From assembly GCA_937928165.1 (NCBI GenBank), contig CALFVT010000003.1:62001-126000 (forward strand): a stretch of 64,000 nucleotides of DNA, given 5' to 3'. Of this stretch, positions 33,614 to 43,866 are shown piece by piece. The notes beneath the pieces are model-generated. The model was not told the origin of the DNA. It did no database searches and worked only from the letters and a program-made list of their open reading frames with translations. Position 1 is the first letter of the stretch, and each line of letters begins with the position of its first letter. The position numbers and the translations under genes were made by a program. The stretch comes from an uncultured Caulobacterales bacterium. Its GTDB lineage: Bacteria; Pseudomonadota; Alphaproteobacteria; Caulobacterales; Maricaulaceae.

Positions 33614-36600
33614 ATGGGTAAACGCACGGATATTCAGAGCATTCTTATTATCGGGGCCGGGCCCATTATTATTGGCCAAGCTTGTGAGTTTGATTACTCT
33701 GGCGTTCAGGCCTGTAAAGCCCTGAAAGAAGAGGGCTACCGTGTTATCCTAATAAATTCCAATCCTGCCACAATTATGACCGACCCCGGTATGGCCGATG
33801 CCACCTATATCGAGCCCATTACGCCGGAAATGGTGGAAAAAGTCATCGCCAAAGAACGGCCCGATGCTCTGCTGCCGACCATGGGCGGACAAACGGCGCT
33901 GAATACCGCCCTTCGCCTTGAAGAAATGGGCGTACTTGAAAAATACGGCGTTGAAATGATCGGCGCCAAGGCGGATTCCATTGACAAAGCAGAAAACCGC
34001 GAGCGCTTTGCCGAAGCCATGACCAAGATCGGCCTTGAAAACCCAAAAGCCGAAATCGTTGAAGCGCCGCTGACGGCGGACGGGGAGCCCGATTATAACG
34101 CAGGTATTGCTATCGCCCTTGAAAAGCTAAAAACCCTTGGCCTGCCCGCGATTATTCGCCCCGCCTTTACCATGGGCGGCACCGGCGGCGGCGTGGCCTA
34201 TAATATCGAAGAATATGAAGAGATCATCCGCTCCGGCCTTATGGCGTCGCCGGTTAATCAAGTACTCGTGGATGAGAGCCTTTTAGGATGGAAAGAATAT
34301 GAAATGGAAGTCGTCCGCGACAAAGCGGATAATTGCATTATCATTTGTGCCATTGAAAATATCGATCCGATGGGCGTGCACACGGGCGATAGTATCACCG
34401 TTGCCCCGGCCCTGACCCTGACCGATAAAGAATATCAGATCATGCGCGATGCATCTTTGGCGGTGCTGCGCGAAATCGGCGTCGAGACCGGCGGCTCCAA
34501 TGTGCAATTTGGTATGAACCCCAAAGACGGGCGCATGGTGGTGATTGAAATGAACCCGCGTGTCTCCCGCTCCTCGGCCCTCGCCTCCAAGGCCACAGGC
34601 TTCCCCATCGCCAAAATCGCTGCCAAACTTGCGGTGGGTTATACCCTTGATGAGCTCGATAATGATATTACCGGCGCAACCCCGGCGGCGTTTGAACCGA
34701 CCATTGATTATGTCGTGACCAAAATACCGCGCTTTGCCTTTGAAAAATTCCCCGGCTCTGACGCCGTGTTAACCACCGCGATGAAGTCGGTCGGTGAAGC
34801 TATGGCCATTGGCCGCAGCTTTAATGAGAGCTTCCAAAAAGCCTTGCGTTCACTGGAAACCGGCCTCACAGGCCTCAATGATATGAGCTTTGAGACGGAT
34901 GAGCGCCAAGCGGAAGTCCGCCAGAAGCTCTCCGTGCAAACACCCGACCGTCTGTTATGGGTGGCCCAAGCGTTCCGCGAAGGCCTGAGCCTTGAGGACG
35001 TATTCGCGATTACCTCTATTGACCCGTGGTTCCTTGAGCAAATCGACACCATTGTTGCGGCGGAAAATTTTGTCAAAGAAAACGGCCTACCCAAAGACAC
35101 CCATACATTGCGGCAATTAAAAGCCGAGGGCTTTTCCGATGCCCGCCTTGGAGAGCTTGCGGGCATGGATGCGGGCGATGTGCGAAAGGCGCGCCGCGCC
35201 GCCAATGTGCGCCCGGTTTATAAGCGCGTTGATACCTGCGCTGCCGAATTTAAAGCTAAAACGCCCTATATGTATTCCGCCTATGAAACACCGAGTTTCG
35301 GCGGGCTTCCCGCCTGTGAAGCCGGAGTTTCAGACCGCCAAAAAGTCGTTATCCTTGGCGGCGGGCCAAACCGCATTGGACAAGGGATTGAATTTGACTA
35401 TTGCTGCTGCCACGCCGCCTATGCCCTTGCGGAAATCGGTATTGAATCGATTATGGTAAATTGCAACCCCGAAACTGTTTCAACGGATTATGACACGTCT
35501 GATCGGCTTTATTTTGAGCCGTTGACCGATGAAGATGTCTTGGAGCTCATTGAAAAAGAAATGGAAAGCGGAGAACTGCTTGGCGTGATTGTGCAGTTTG
35601 GCGGACAAACACCGCTCAAGCTTGCCAATATGCTCGAAGACAGCGGCATTGCGCTGCTGGGGACAAAAAGCGACGCTCTTGACCGGGCCGAAGACCGGGA
35701 GCGCTTTAAAGCCCTTGTCGAAAAATTATCTCTGAAACAGCCAAATAACGACATTGCTAAGACCGCCAAAGAGGCCGAAGCGGCGGCGGAAAAAGTCGGC
35801 TATCCCGTCGTGCTGCGCCCGTCTAATGTTTTAGGCGGCCGGGGTATGGAAATTGTCGAAGATACCCAGCATCTACGCCGTTATGTGCTAGAAGCGGTGA
35901 AAGTCTCCGGCAAATCGCCCTTGCTGATTGACCAATATCTACGCGACGCCATTGAAGTGGATGTAGACGCCATTTGCGACGGTGATGAGGTTTATATCGC
36001 CGGCGTCATGGAACATATCGAAGAAGCCGGCGTTCATTCCGGTGATAGCGCCTGTTCTCTGCCGCCTTATACTTTATCCGATGAAATTATTGCGGAGCTG
36101 AAACTGCAAGCAGAAGTCCTCGCCCTAGAGCTGGGCGTGGTCGGGCTCATGAACGTACAATTCGCCGTCAAAGATGACGACGTTTACCTGATTGAAGTCA
36201 ACCCGCGCGCCTCACGGACAGTGCCCTTCGTCGCCAAAGCTATTGGCCTGCCCGTTGCCAATCTTGCGGCGAAAGTCATGGCGGGTGTGAAACTTAAAGA
36301 TTTGAACCTAAATATTCCGCCGCAAAAATCCATCGCCGTGAAAGAAGCGGTCTTTCCTTTTGCCCGCTTCCCGGGGGTTGATCCAATTTTGGGCCCAGAA
36401 ATGCGCTCAACAGGTGAAGTCATGGGAATTTCAAAAAGCTTCGGTATGGCCTTTGCCAAATCACAGCTCGGCGGCGGGGTTGTCTTGCCTACCTCCGGCA
36501 ATGTTTTCATCTCTGTGCGCGATCATAATAAACCCATGATGGTGGAGCTAGCGACAGACCTCATAGGTCTTGGGTTTAAGATTATCGCCACAGGCGGAAC

Positions 36601-36895
36601 AGCGAGTTACCTTCAAGACAAGGGTCTGGAGATTGAAGCTGTCAAAAAAGTCCATGAAGGCCGGCCGAATATTGTCGACGCCATGAAAAACGGCCAGATA
36701 CAGCTTGTGTTTAACACAACTGAAGGCAAGCAATCGTTCAAAGATAGTTATTCCATTCGGCGCACGGCACTAACGCAGAAAATCCCTTATTTCACCACCG
36801 CCGCCGCCGCCAAAGCCTCTGTGGAAGCGATAAAGGATTTATCCCGCTCTGATTATGAGGTGGAAAGCCTGCAATCAGCTTTTGGCTTAAGCTAG
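33614..36895 (+). CDS. carB: Carbamoyl-phosphate synthase large subunit
   Basis: A 1093-residue enzyme making carbamoyl phosphate from bicarbonate, ATP and ammonia from CarA. Two homologous ATP-grasp halves are visible: the first begins [21 protein letters not shown], the second [21 protein letters not shown] near residue 577. A C-terminal MGS allosteric domain includes [15 protein letters not shown]. The ribosome site GAGGT precedes the ATG. greA follows after a 389-base gap, a conserved alphaproteobacterial order; carA is about 5 kb upstream. Confidence 0.97.
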   Translation: MGKRTDIQSILIIGAGPIIIGQACEFDYSGVQACKALKEEGYRVILINSNPATIMTDPGMADATYIEPITPEMVEKVIAKERPDALLPTMGGQTALNTALRLEEMGVLEKYGVEMIGAKADSIDKAENRERFAEAMTKIGLENPKAEIVEAPLTADGEPDYNAGIAIALEKLKTLGLPAIIRPAFTMGGTGGGVAYNIEEYEEIIRSGLMASPVNQVLVDESLLGWKEYEMEVVRDKADNCIIICAIENIDPMGVHTGDSITVAPALTLTDKEYQIMRDASLAVLREIGVETGGSNVQFGMNPKDGRMVVIEMNPRVSRSSALASKATGFPIAKIAAKLAVGYTLDELDNDITGATPAAFEPTIDYVVTKIPRFAFEKFPGSDAVLTTAMKSVGEAMAIGRSFNESFQKALRSLETGLTGLNDMSFETDERQAEVRQKLSVQTPDRLLWVAQAFREGLSLEDVFAITSIDPWFLEQIDTIVAAENFVKENGLPKDTHTLRQLKAEGFSDARLGELAGMDAGDVRKARRAANVRPVYKRVDTCAAEFKAKTPYMYSAYETPSFGGLPACEAGVSDRQKVVILGGGPNRIGQGIEFDYCCCHAAYALAEIGIESIMVNCNPETVSTDYDTSDRLYFEPLTDEDVLELIEKEMESGELLGVIVQFGGQTPLKLANMLEDSGIALLGTKSDALDRAEDRERFKALVEKLSLKQPNNDIAKTAKEAEAAAEKVGYPVVLRPSNVLGGRGMEIVEDTQHLRRYVLEAVKVSGKSPLLIDQYLRDAIEVDVDAICDGDEVYIAGVMEHIEEAGVHSGDSACSLPPYTLSDEIIAELKLQAEVLALELGVVGLMNVQFAVKDDDVYLIEVNPRASRTVPFVAKAIGLPVANLAAKVMAGVKLKDLNLNIPPQKSIAVKEAVFPFARFPGVDPILGPEMRSTGEVMGISKSFGMAFAKSQLGGGVVLPTSGNVFISVRDHNKPMMVELATDLIGLGFKIIATGGTASYLQDKGLEIEAVKKVHEGRPNIVDAMKNGQIQLVFNTTEGKQSFKDSYSIRRTALTQKIPYFTTAAAAKASVEAIKDLSRSDYEVESLQSAFGLS

Positions 36896-37045
36896 GACTG
36901 TTGATCACAGCTTAGGCCGCGCTAAAATGCCGCCGCTGATGGAACTGAGTCTGACGGTGTAGACATGTTGACACCATAGGGCCATCTTGCCACCTTGGCG
37001 CGGATGATCGGTATTTTCTTTTTCCTTTCTTAAATATCAATCATC

Positions 37046-37075
37046 TGAGCGATAGGACGGCGGTTCTATCGCTCA
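37046..37075 (+). terminator. Strong hairpin after carB, possible terminator
   Basis: TGAGCGATAG (37046-37055) pairs perfectly with CTATCGCTCA (37066-37075) around a 10-base loop. Only a weak T-run (TCTTTAT) follows, so it may be a terminator of carB or a processing/stability hairpin. Confidence 0.45.
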
Positions 37076-37129
37076 TCTTTATGGCATTTAATGTAAGTCA
37101 TAATCTAGCTCACCTATAAACCCTCTATA

Positions 37130-37152
37130 TTCTTATTGTTTAACAATAAGAA
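37130..37152. promoter_or_regulatory. 23-base perfect palindrome upstream of greA
   Basis: TTCTTATTGTT (37130-37140) and AACAATAAGAA (37142-37152) are perfect inverted copies around a central T, 132 bases before the greA start. The size and symmetry fit a dimeric regulator site. The regulator is not known. Confidence 0.6.
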
Positions 37153-37284
37153 CATGGTAAGAAATCTTTAAACCTAGCAAATTATCCTATGGGATATGAA
37201 ATGAAGCTTGATTCGGTCTTTAAATACTCTATCTGTCATCGGCTTATAAATTTCGTGTAAACCACGATAAAAAGAGGGTTCACT

Positions 37285-37758
37285 ATGCAAAAAGTTCCTA
37301 TGACTGTTGGCGGTCATGCTGCCTTGGAAGCTGAATTAAAACATTTAAAATCAGTTGAGCGTCCTGAAATCATACAAGCCATTTCTGTGGCCCGCGATCA
37401 TGGGGATCTATCAGAAAATGCAGAATATCACGCCGCCAAAGAAAAACAGGGCTTTATTGAAGGCCGGATTAAAGAGCTAGAGAGCAAGCTCACACTCGCG
37501 CAGGTGATTGACGTCAGCAAAATGTCTGGTGATACGGTAAAATTTGGCGGGCGCATTACGATTGTTAATGAAGACACGGACGAGGAAAGCACGTATCAAA
37601 TCGTCGGCGAAGACGAAGCCAATGTGAAAGACGGAAAAATCTCTGTGACCTCCCCCATGGCCCGCAGCATGATTTCCAAGACCATTGGCGACGTGTTTGA
37701 AGTCAACGCCCCCGGCGGCTCTAAAAGCTATGAAATCATCGAGATCGAATATAGCTAA
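37285..37758 (+). CDS. greA: Transcription elongation factor GreA
   Basis: A 157-residue factor that enters the RNA polymerase secondary channel and triggers transcript cleavage in backtracked complexes. The N-terminal coiled coil (residues 10-75) carries the acidic tip [13 protein letters not shown], and the C-terminal domain includes the [22 protein letters not shown] block. AAGAGGG precedes the ATG. The last base of its TAA is the first base of the ELM1-family ATG. Confidence 0.96.
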   Translation: MQKVPMTVGGHAALEAELKHLKSVERPEIIQAISVARDHGDLSENAEYHAAKEKQGFIEGRIKELESKLTLAQVIDVSKMSGDTVKFGGRITIVNEDTDEESTYQIVGEDEANVKDGKISVTSPMARSMISKTIGDVFEVNAPGGSKSYEIIEIEYS

Positions 37759-38762
37759 TGAATAGCTTGGGGCCGTGCATTTGGGTCATATCTGACGGGC
37801 GGCACGGCATTGAAAATCAAGCCCTTGGCCTCGCGCAGGCCATGAGGCGGCACCCCCCCATCTCTACCCAGCCGGCGATTATAAAGCGAAAAATCATCGG
37901 CAGCGACCCAAGCTTTGCAAGGCTCCCCCCGCCCTTACAGCTTTTAAAGCGGCCAAGGCCTAAGCATTATAGCCTCGCCGCGCCTTATCCGGATATTACC
38001 ATTGGTTGCGGACGGCAAGCCATTGCGCCTTTGCGGCTGATTAAAAAACATAGCCCCGGCAGTTTCACAGTTTATATCCAAGACCCGCGCAGTTCCTATA
38101 CGCATTTTGACCTCATCATCGCCCCGGAGCATGACCGTTTAGTCCGCCCCAATGCCGTCTCGATATTGGGCGCGCCGAACCTGATAGCTGCGGAAACATT
38201 AGCCGCCGCCAAACGTGCCTTTCAAGACCAATTCCAATCTATTGCCGCCCCCCGCGCCGCTTTTTTAATCGGCGGGTCATCCAAGCGCAGGATAATGAGT
38301 GCAGATATAACCGCCGCCCATATCAAAGCTGCGCAAAACCTTATGGATAGCGGACATTATATTTTAGCAAGCCTCTCACGGCGCACAGAGACGGCGGCGC
38401 GGCAAAGCTGGCAGGCCTTTGCCGCTGCTAATCCTGCCCATATATGGCTATATGACGGGGCGCGCGATAATGGGCCGAATCCTTACGCGGCCTTTCTGGC
38501 CTATGCAGATATTATCTGCGTAACAGAGGAGAGTACAAATATGCTCACAGAAGCCTGCACCGCAGGCGCCCCCGTCTTTCGTCTGCCCATGGGCGGCCAA
38601 GCGGGGAAATTTACCATGCTTTATGACGCCCTGAAATCCCGCTGCCATGTCGATATTTACACAGGCCAAGACCAAACCGCCTATAAAGCCATCACCCCCT
38701 CGCCCCTCCAAGAAACAGACCGCATAGCAAAGCTTGTTTGGGATAGGATTGCAGGTAAATAA
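37758..38762 (+). CDS. Mitochondrial-fission ELM1 family protein (DUF1022)
   Basis: A 334-residue protein of the ELM1/DUF1022 family. Blocks are WVISDGRHGIENQALGLAQAM at the N-terminus, PDITIGCGRQAI, VYIQDPR and EESTNMLTEACTAGAPVF in the second half. The plant homologue ELM1 recruits dynamin to mitochondria; the bacterial role is unknown, and the fold looks like a GT-B glycosyltransferase (the EESTNM and GAPVF parts). It shares one base with the greA stop, so the two are coupled. Confidence 0.88.
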   Translation: MNSLGPCIWVISDGRHGIENQALGLAQAMRRHPPISTQPAIIKRKIIGSDPSFARLPPPLQLLKRPRPKHYSLAAPYPDITIGCGRQAIAPLRLIKKHSPGSFTVYIQDPRSSYTHFDLIIAPEHDRLVRPNAVSILGAPNLIAAETLAAAKRAFQDQFQSIAAPRAAFLIGGSSKRRIMSADITAAHIKAAQNLMDSGHYILASLSRRTETAARQSWQAFAAANPAHIWLYDGARDNGPNPYAAFLAYADIICVTEESTNMLTEACTAGAPVFRLPMGGQAGKFTMLYDALKSRCHVDIYTGQDQTAYKAITPSPLQETDRIAKLVWDRIAGK

Positions 38763-38921
38763 GCCCATTTATATTTGAAGGTACAGCCTGCATTATGTCA
38801 CAGCGCTTCAATCAAATAGCCCTCTATAATTTAGGTCAAAACCCAGATATAAAACCATAAAGATATATTGCGAATCCGGCGCGGCGGGCCTATTTAGGCT
38901 TTAGATAAAAAAGAGACCATC

Positions 38922-39884
38922 ATGACTGACATTATTCATCACAAAGTTTTAATTATTGGCTCTGGCCCTGCGGGTTATACGGCAGCTGTTTATGCCGCGC
39001 GGGCCATGCTCGAGCCGGGGATTGTGGCTGGATTACAGCCAGGCGGGCAATTAACCATTACGACCGATGTTGAAAACTATCCGGGCTTTCCTGAGATCAT
39101 GGGCCCAGAACTCATGGATAAGTTTAAAGAACATGCTACGAAATTTGGTACGGCTTTTCATGAGGACGTGATTATTGACGTTGATTTCACCCAGCGCCCT
39201 TTCGTGATGAAAGGCGATAGCGGCAAAACATATACGGCGGATGCGGTGATTATTGCAACGGGCGCGCAGGCCAAATGGCTTGGCCTGCCGAGCGAAGATA
39301 AATTTCAGGGCTTTGGCGTCTCCGCCTGCGCGACCTGCGATGGTTTTTTCTACCGGGGTAAAGAGGTGATGGTCATTGGCGGCGGCAATACCGCCGTGGA
39401 AGAGGCGCTATTCCTCACTAATTTTGCCTCTAAAGTCACCGTGGTTCACCGCCGCGATAGCCTGCGGGCAGAGAAAATCCTGCAAGAGCGCTTGTTTAAA
39501 AATGAAAAAGTCGAGATCTTGTGGGACACAAGTTTAGACGAAATCCTAGGCGACGAAAACCCCAAGGGCGTCACGGGCGTTCGGCTTAAGAACACAAAAA
39601 CCGGCGAGAGCTTTGAACGCTCTGCCCACGGCGTATTTATCGCCATTGGTCATAAGCCTTCGACTGATGTGTTTAAAGGTTATGTAAAAATGAACGCTGG
39701 CGGCTATATTGAAACTGCCCCTGATAGCACAGCCACGAACATCCCCGGAGTCTTTGCCACCGGTGATGTGTCCGACGAGATTTACCGCCAAGCGGTGACG
39801 GCGGCCGGGCTTGGCTGTATGGGCGCTCTCGAGGCGGAGCGCTGGTTGACGGAACATGCGGCCCAAGCGGATGTCGCGGAATAA
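38922..39884 (+). CDS. trxB: Thioredoxin reductase
   Basis: A 320-residue FAD/NADPH enzyme that reduces thioredoxin. It shows the FAD loop GSGPAGYTAAVYAARA, the redox pair C136/C139 in ACATCDGFFYRG, the NADPH loop VIGGGNTAVEEALFL and the second FAD block FATGDVSDEIYRQAVTAAG. AAGAGA lies before the ATG. A LysR regulator follows 24 bases later on the same strand. Confidence 0.96.
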   Translation: MTDIIHHKVLIIGSGPAGYTAAVYAARAMLEPGIVAGLQPGGQLTITTDVENYPGFPEIMGPELMDKFKEHATKFGTAFHEDVIIDVDFTQRPFVMKGDSGKTYTADAVIIATGAQAKWLGLPSEDKFQGFGVSACATCDGFFYRGKEVMVIGGGNTAVEEALFLTNFASKVTVVHRRDSLRAEKILQERLFKNEKVEILWDTSLDEILGDENPKGVTGVRLKNTKTGESFERSAHGVFIAIGHKPSTDVFKGYVKMNAGGYIETAPDSTATNIPGVFATGDVSDEIYRQAVTAAGLGCMGALEAERWLTEHAAQADVAE

Positions 39885-39908
39885 TGGGATATAAGATCGT
39901 GGGGTATT

Positions 39909-40805
39909 TTGGACAATATTGATTGGGACAAGCTTAAGACCTTTCACGCCGCCTCTCAAACTGGGTCTTTAACGGCGGCGGCGGAGCGGCTTCGCATTTC
40001 TCAATCCGCTGTTAGCCGCCAAATCAGCGCCCTTGAAGACGCGCTGAACACGCCTTTATTTCACCGCCATGCCCGCGGCCTGACCTTAACAGAGCAAGGC
40101 CGTATCTTAAGCCGCGCCGCTGATGAAATGGCCAAAAGCGCCGCCCGCGCCGAGCGAACCGTCACCGACAGCCGTAATAAGCCCCAAGGCAAGCTACGGA
40201 TTACCTCGCCGATTTCGCTGGGATCAAATTGGCTTATGTCCGTTCTGCCAGAATTTATCAGAGCCTATCCGGATATTGATGTTGAGCTTATCCTAGAAGA
40301 TGAAGAGCATGATCTCACAGCCTTTGATGTGGATTGCGCCCTGCGGCCTTGGCCGTCGACCCAAGGGGACCTCATTGAGCGCCGTATCGGTACAATATCC
40401 CAAAGCCTATACGCATCAGATGCCTATTTATCCGCTCGCGGCGCGCCCAGTTCTGTGAAAGATTTGGATAATCATGATATTATTGCCTTTGGTGAATTAA
40501 CCCCCTCGCGCCTTAATGCGGCGAATTGGGTGTTAACCACGGGGCAAGACCCTGCGGCGAAACCGCGTAAACCTATTATATCCGTCAATAATCTACACGG
40601 GCTAATGCGCGCGGCCGAAGCGGGGCTTGGACTGGCAGGGCTACCGGATTATATGGTTACGGGATCGCGGCGCCTTGTTCGAGTATTGCCCCGTGTTAAA
40701 GGACGTGAATTTGACGTCTTTTTTGTCTATCCTACAGAAATGCGTGGCTCTATGAAAGCCAAAGTCTTCCGCCAATTCCTCGTTGACGTTACAAAGAACT
40801 GGTAA
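39909..40805 (+). CDS. LysR-family transcriptional regulator
   Basis: A 298-residue regulator. The winged helix-turn-helix lies in residues 5-64 (LKTFHAASQTGSLTAAAERLRISQSAVSRQISALE) and the effector-binding domain follows. It starts at a TTG with GTGGGG upstream; related proteins begin MDNIDWDKLK, which supports this start. It follows trxB by 24 bases on the same strand, so it could be co-transcribed and respond to redox state, but LysR proteins usually regulate divergent genes and none lies upstream. Confidence 0.88.
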   Translation: MDNIDWDKLKTFHAASQTGSLTAAAERLRISQSAVSRQISALEDALNTPLFHRHARGLTLTEQGRILSRAADEMAKSAARAERTVTDSRNKPQGKLRITSPISLGSNWLMSVLPEFIRAYPDIDVELILEDEEHDLTAFDVDCALRPWPSTQGDLIERRIGTISQSLYASDAYLSARGAPSSVKDLDNHDIIAFGELTPSRLNAANWVLTTGQDPAAKPRKPIISVNNLHGLMRAAEAGLGLAGLPDYMVTGSRRLVRVLPRVKGREFDVFFVYPTEMRGSMKAKVFRQFLVDVTKNW

Positions 40806-40944
40806 GCCGCGGTAAAAGTGGTTTCACCCAGCTAATTTGTCATGCCATGCGCAAAAGATGACATTTTTGTTATAGAATTGCATTTTCGCATAGCGATCTT
40901 GCATCAATACAGGTTCTGCCGAGGACGGATTATGTTATCAAAGC

Positions 40945-41044
40945 CTTAACACATCCCTTGTGTTTACCGCTTACAGTTCCTCCCCGAATGTAACGCGAAG
41001 ACTTTCACCGGGCCTTCTGACATGTCAGAGCCCGGTATTTTTTT
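40945..41044 (+). ncRNA. Candidate small RNA or attenuated leader with terminator
   Basis: A hairpin AACACA (40948-40953)/TGTGTT (40959-40964) is followed by an unpaired stretch with TTCCTCCCC (40977-40985). A long terminator hairpin (41008-41035) and a T-run follow. The C-rich CCTCCCC could pair with ribosome binding sites, as in known alphaproteobacterial small RNAs. The 5' end is a guess; no clear promoter was found. It could instead be a leader of the histidine kinase message that starts 125 bases later. Confidence 0.4.
41008..41044 (+). terminator. Rho-independent terminator
   Basis: CCGGG (41008-41012) pairs with CCCGG (41031-41035), with CTGACA/TGTCAG as an inner stem, followed by TATTTTTTT (41036-41044). 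It is the clearest plus-strand terminator in the window. It lies 200 bases after the LysR stop, so it ends either that transcript or a separate small RNA. Confidence 0.8.
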
Positions 41045-41168
41045 GCTTAAAAATAATCCAAATTTATTTTCCTGATAATTTTTCACTTTTATTAACCCTG
41101 TTTGATTACGGTTTAATACATGTAGATCGGGCATATTTAAAAAAGACGGTAATAAAGCGGGCAAAATT

Positions 41169-43709
41169 GTGACAGAGACAAAAGACTTTATCAAAATGGG
41201 CGGAGAAGATGTTAGCCGTAGTCACTTCATTAAAGACGGTATGGATAAGGACGTTATAGACGCCCTTATCAAGGCCTTAAATGCCAGTGTTGCAGTTTTA
41301 GATGAAAATCTTGATTATTGTTTCCTAAGCGCTGCCTCCTATGAAGGGTTTGATATTAACCCACAAGACCTTAAGGCCGGTGATAATTTATCGGCGCTGC
41401 ATAATATTTTAGTAGAAAAGAGACTAATAGACAAAAGCACGTTAACACAGCAAAAGCTAACCCCTGAGCAATCCAAAGCAGCAGATGTCTCTAAGAAAAA
41501 AGAGCTTATTACGTTTAATGACGGGAGCACTCATGAATTCATCCGCCATAAGCTTGAAAATGGATTAACCGTCTCCATCGCAAATGACGTGACCTATTTA
41601 AAGGAACAATCGCAAATCCTACAAAAGACCCTGGAAATTGGGAAGTCCGCCTATTGGATATATGATATTCTGACAAAAACATATGAAATCAGCGATACAT
41701 TTGAAAAATTTGTTGGCGAAGACCGTATGGAGATGTTCAACAAACACGGTGTTATATCACTTATTCACCCACAAGATCGCCATATCTTCAAAGACGGTCT
41801 CGGCAAGGCTCTAAAAACGGATAATTTATTTCATTTTGAAGCCCGGCATAATCTCAACGCAAAAGAGCGTATGAATGCCGTAAAGCAAGGTTATGATCTT
41901 AATCAAATATGGGCCCGCACATCTATTGACGTTATGCGCGACGAAACGGGCAAGCCGGTTAAACTAAGAGCCTTTATACAAAATATCACTCAGGATAAAA
42001 TTCAGGAAAAGCGCCTAGAAAAAGCCAAAGATGAAGCCGTCGCAGCGTCAAAGGCAAAGTCAGAATTTCTCGCCAATATGAGCCATGAGATTAGAACGCC
42101 CATGAACGGTATTTTGGGCATGGCAGAACTTTTGGCCAATACATCCATTGATGAGCGTCAGCATGAATTTATCAAAGTTATCAATAATTCAGCAACGGCG
42201 CTTCTAACAATTATTAATGATATTCTTGATTTTTCTAAGATCGAGGCGGGCGCGTTTGAACTCGACCCAACCCCTTTTGATCTTAAAGAAGCAATAAATG
42301 ATATTGCCGCACTTTTATCGTCTAAGGCACAAGAAAAAGGCTTAGAGTTAATTGTCAATTATAGCACCACCTTACCCCGCAGTTTTATTGGTGATGGGGG
42401 TCGCATTCGCCAGATTTTAACAAACCTCATCGGCAATGCGATTAAGTTTACCGACGAAGGTTATGTCGTGATTGATGTTGACATCAAAGCCGCAGAGGCA
42501 AGCGGATTTAGTGATATCACCCTTAAAGTCAAAGACACAGGTATTGGCATTGAGGCCGATCAACTTGATAAAATCTTCCAAAAATTCACCCAAGCCGACG
42601 GCAGTACCACACGCATTTACGGCGGGACAGGGCTTGGCCTCAGTATCTCGCGCCATATTGTTCAAATGATGAACGGCGAAATGACGGCAGAATCGACCTT
42701 TGGCAAAGGCTCTGCCTTTACCTGTGCATTTCCACTGCAAATCGACGTTAACGCCAAGCAAACCCGATATGACACCTCTAGTATCCTAGGAAAACGGGCC
42801 CTTATTGTTGATGATATTGCCGTTAACCGCAATTTACTGACGGAACATTTGCAAGCATGGAATATGCGCGCCGATGCAGTGAAAGACGGCGTCGACGGCT
42901 TGGTTGCCCTCAAGACAGCTATTGAGAATAATGATCCTTATGACATTATTCTTCTGGATTACCTCATGCCGGGCATGAATGGTCAAGAGTTAGCGAGTGT
43001 GATTTACAGCAACCAAAACTTGCCGCGCACACCGATCTTAATGTTATCATCTTGCGATCAACCGGTCTCAAGCGAAGACATGGCGAAGATTGATATTTCC
43101 ACCTATCTTGTCAAACCTGTACGCGAGCAAAGATTATTCGATACATTAATTCGAACCATGAGTGAATATCAAGATATCAGCCGTTCGAAAATTGTAAAAC
43201 CACAAACCTCCCATAGCCATTTAGCCGCGCCAATCGTCATGACCCGTGATGTTCAGCTCAGCAAAGACCTCTTTAGCGATGACGAAGCACCATCAACGGC
43301 ATCGCAAAACGGATTTGATATTTTAGTCGCCGAAGATTTTGCCCTTAACCAAGATGTTGTACGCCTCATGCTCGCAGATACGGTGTTCAACCCTGTCTTT
43401 GCCAATAACGGCCAAGAGGCCGTTGATTTATTCACCCAACATCCTAACCGTTTTGGGTTAATCTTAATGGATATTTCAATGCCCGTGATGGACGGTTACG
43501 AAGCCTGCGCAAAGATCCTAAAGTTTGAGCAAGAGCAAAACCTTGCCCATACGCCCATTATTGCCCTTACGGGACATGCCCTTAAGCATGACCGAGAGCG
43601 CTGTATTGAGGCGGGCATGAATGCTTATCTAACAAAGCCCGTTAAACAGGCTGAGCTTATTGAAAGCCTTGAGTATTGGACAACGCAAAAACAGAAAAAG
43701 ACAGCTTAG
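41169..43709 (+). CDS. Hybrid histidine kinase with PAS-like region and two receiver domains
   Basis: An 846-residue soluble-looking kinase starting at a GTG. An N-terminal sensor part (residues 30-280) contains PAS-like regions, including YWIYDILTKTYEISDTFEKF. The HisKA domain has H306 in NMSHEIRTPMNG. The HATPase domain carries NLIGNAIKFTDEG, DTGIGIEADQLDKIF and GGTGLGLSISRHIV. Two receiver domains follow, with phospho-accepting D597 (LLDYLMPGMNG) and D768 (LMDISMPVMDG). No membrane segment is seen, so it senses a cytosolic signal. No response regulator or phosphotransfer gene is adjacent, so the output is likely encoded elsewhere. Confidence 0.93.
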   Translation: MTETKDFIKMGGEDVSRSHFIKDGMDKDVIDALIKALNASVAVLDENLDYCFLSAASYEGFDINPQDLKAGDNLSALHNILVEKRLIDKSTLTQQKLTPEQSKAADVSKKKELITFNDGSTHEFIRHKLENGLTVSIANDVTYLKEQSQILQKTLEIGKSAYWIYDILTKTYEISDTFEKFVGEDRMEMFNKHGVISLIHPQDRHIFKDGLGKALKTDNLFHFEARHNLNAKERMNAVKQGYDLNQIWARTSIDVMRDETGKPVKLRAFIQNITQDKIQEKRLEKAKDEAVAASKAKSEFLANMSHEIRTPMNGILGMAELLANTSIDERQHEFIKVINNSATALLTIINDILDFSKIEAGAFELDPTPFDLKEAINDIAALLSSKAQEKGLELIVNYSTTLPRSFIGDGGRIRQILTNLIGNAIKFTDEGYVVIDVDIKAAEASGFSDITLKVKDTGIGIEADQLDKIFQKFTQADGSTTRIYGGTGLGLSISRHIVQMMNGEMTAESTFGKGSAFTCAFPLQIDVNAKQTRYDTSSILGKRALIVDDIAVNRNLLTEHLQAWNMRADAVKDGVDGLVALKTAIENNDPYDIILLDYLMPGMNGQELASVIYSNQNLPRTPILMLSSCDQPVSSEDMAKIDISTYLVKPVREQRLFDTLIRTMSEYQDISRSKIVKPQTSHSHLAAPIVMTRDVQLSKDLFSDDEAPSTASQNGFDILVAEDFALNQDVVRLMLADTVFNPVFANNGQEAVDLFTQHPNRFGLILMDISMPVMDGYEACAKILKFEQEQNLAHTPIIALTGHALKHDRERCIEAGMNAYLTKPVKQAELIESLEYWTTQKQKKTA

Positions 43710-43727
43710 GTCTTTAATTTTAGCCTT

Positions 43728-43751
43728 ATAAACAGGCGGCCACCTGTTTAT
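43728..43751 (+). terminator. Hairpin after the hybrid kinase gene
   Basis: ATAAACAGG (43728-43736) pairs perfectly with CCTGTTTAT (43743-43751) around CGGCCA, 19 bases after the kinase stop. There is no long T-run, so termination strength is uncertain. Confidence 0.5.
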
Positions 43752-43866
43752 ATTTACCCTCCAAGATAGCTTCGCCAAAACCACGATCATTTCTGTGTGT
43801 TTCAGGCGCTATAATTTATTAATCCAAACAGATTGACCCGTTCACCATAAGCCGCCAAGAGGCCTT

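Larger units (their letters stand above)
36896..37284. other. carB-greA intergenic region, 389 bases
   Basis: I see no supported gene here. It holds a 10-base-pair hairpin (37046-37075), a 23-base perfect palindrome (37130-37152) and the greA ribosome site AAGAGGG just before 37285. No riboswitch that I recognise is present. Confidence 0.55.
40806..41168. other. Intergenic region with a structured candidate RNA, 363 bases
   Basis: No coding sequence is supported. A candidate small RNA ending in a strong terminator (about 40945-41044) is annotated separately. The remaining flanks show nothing I recognise. Confidence 0.5.
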
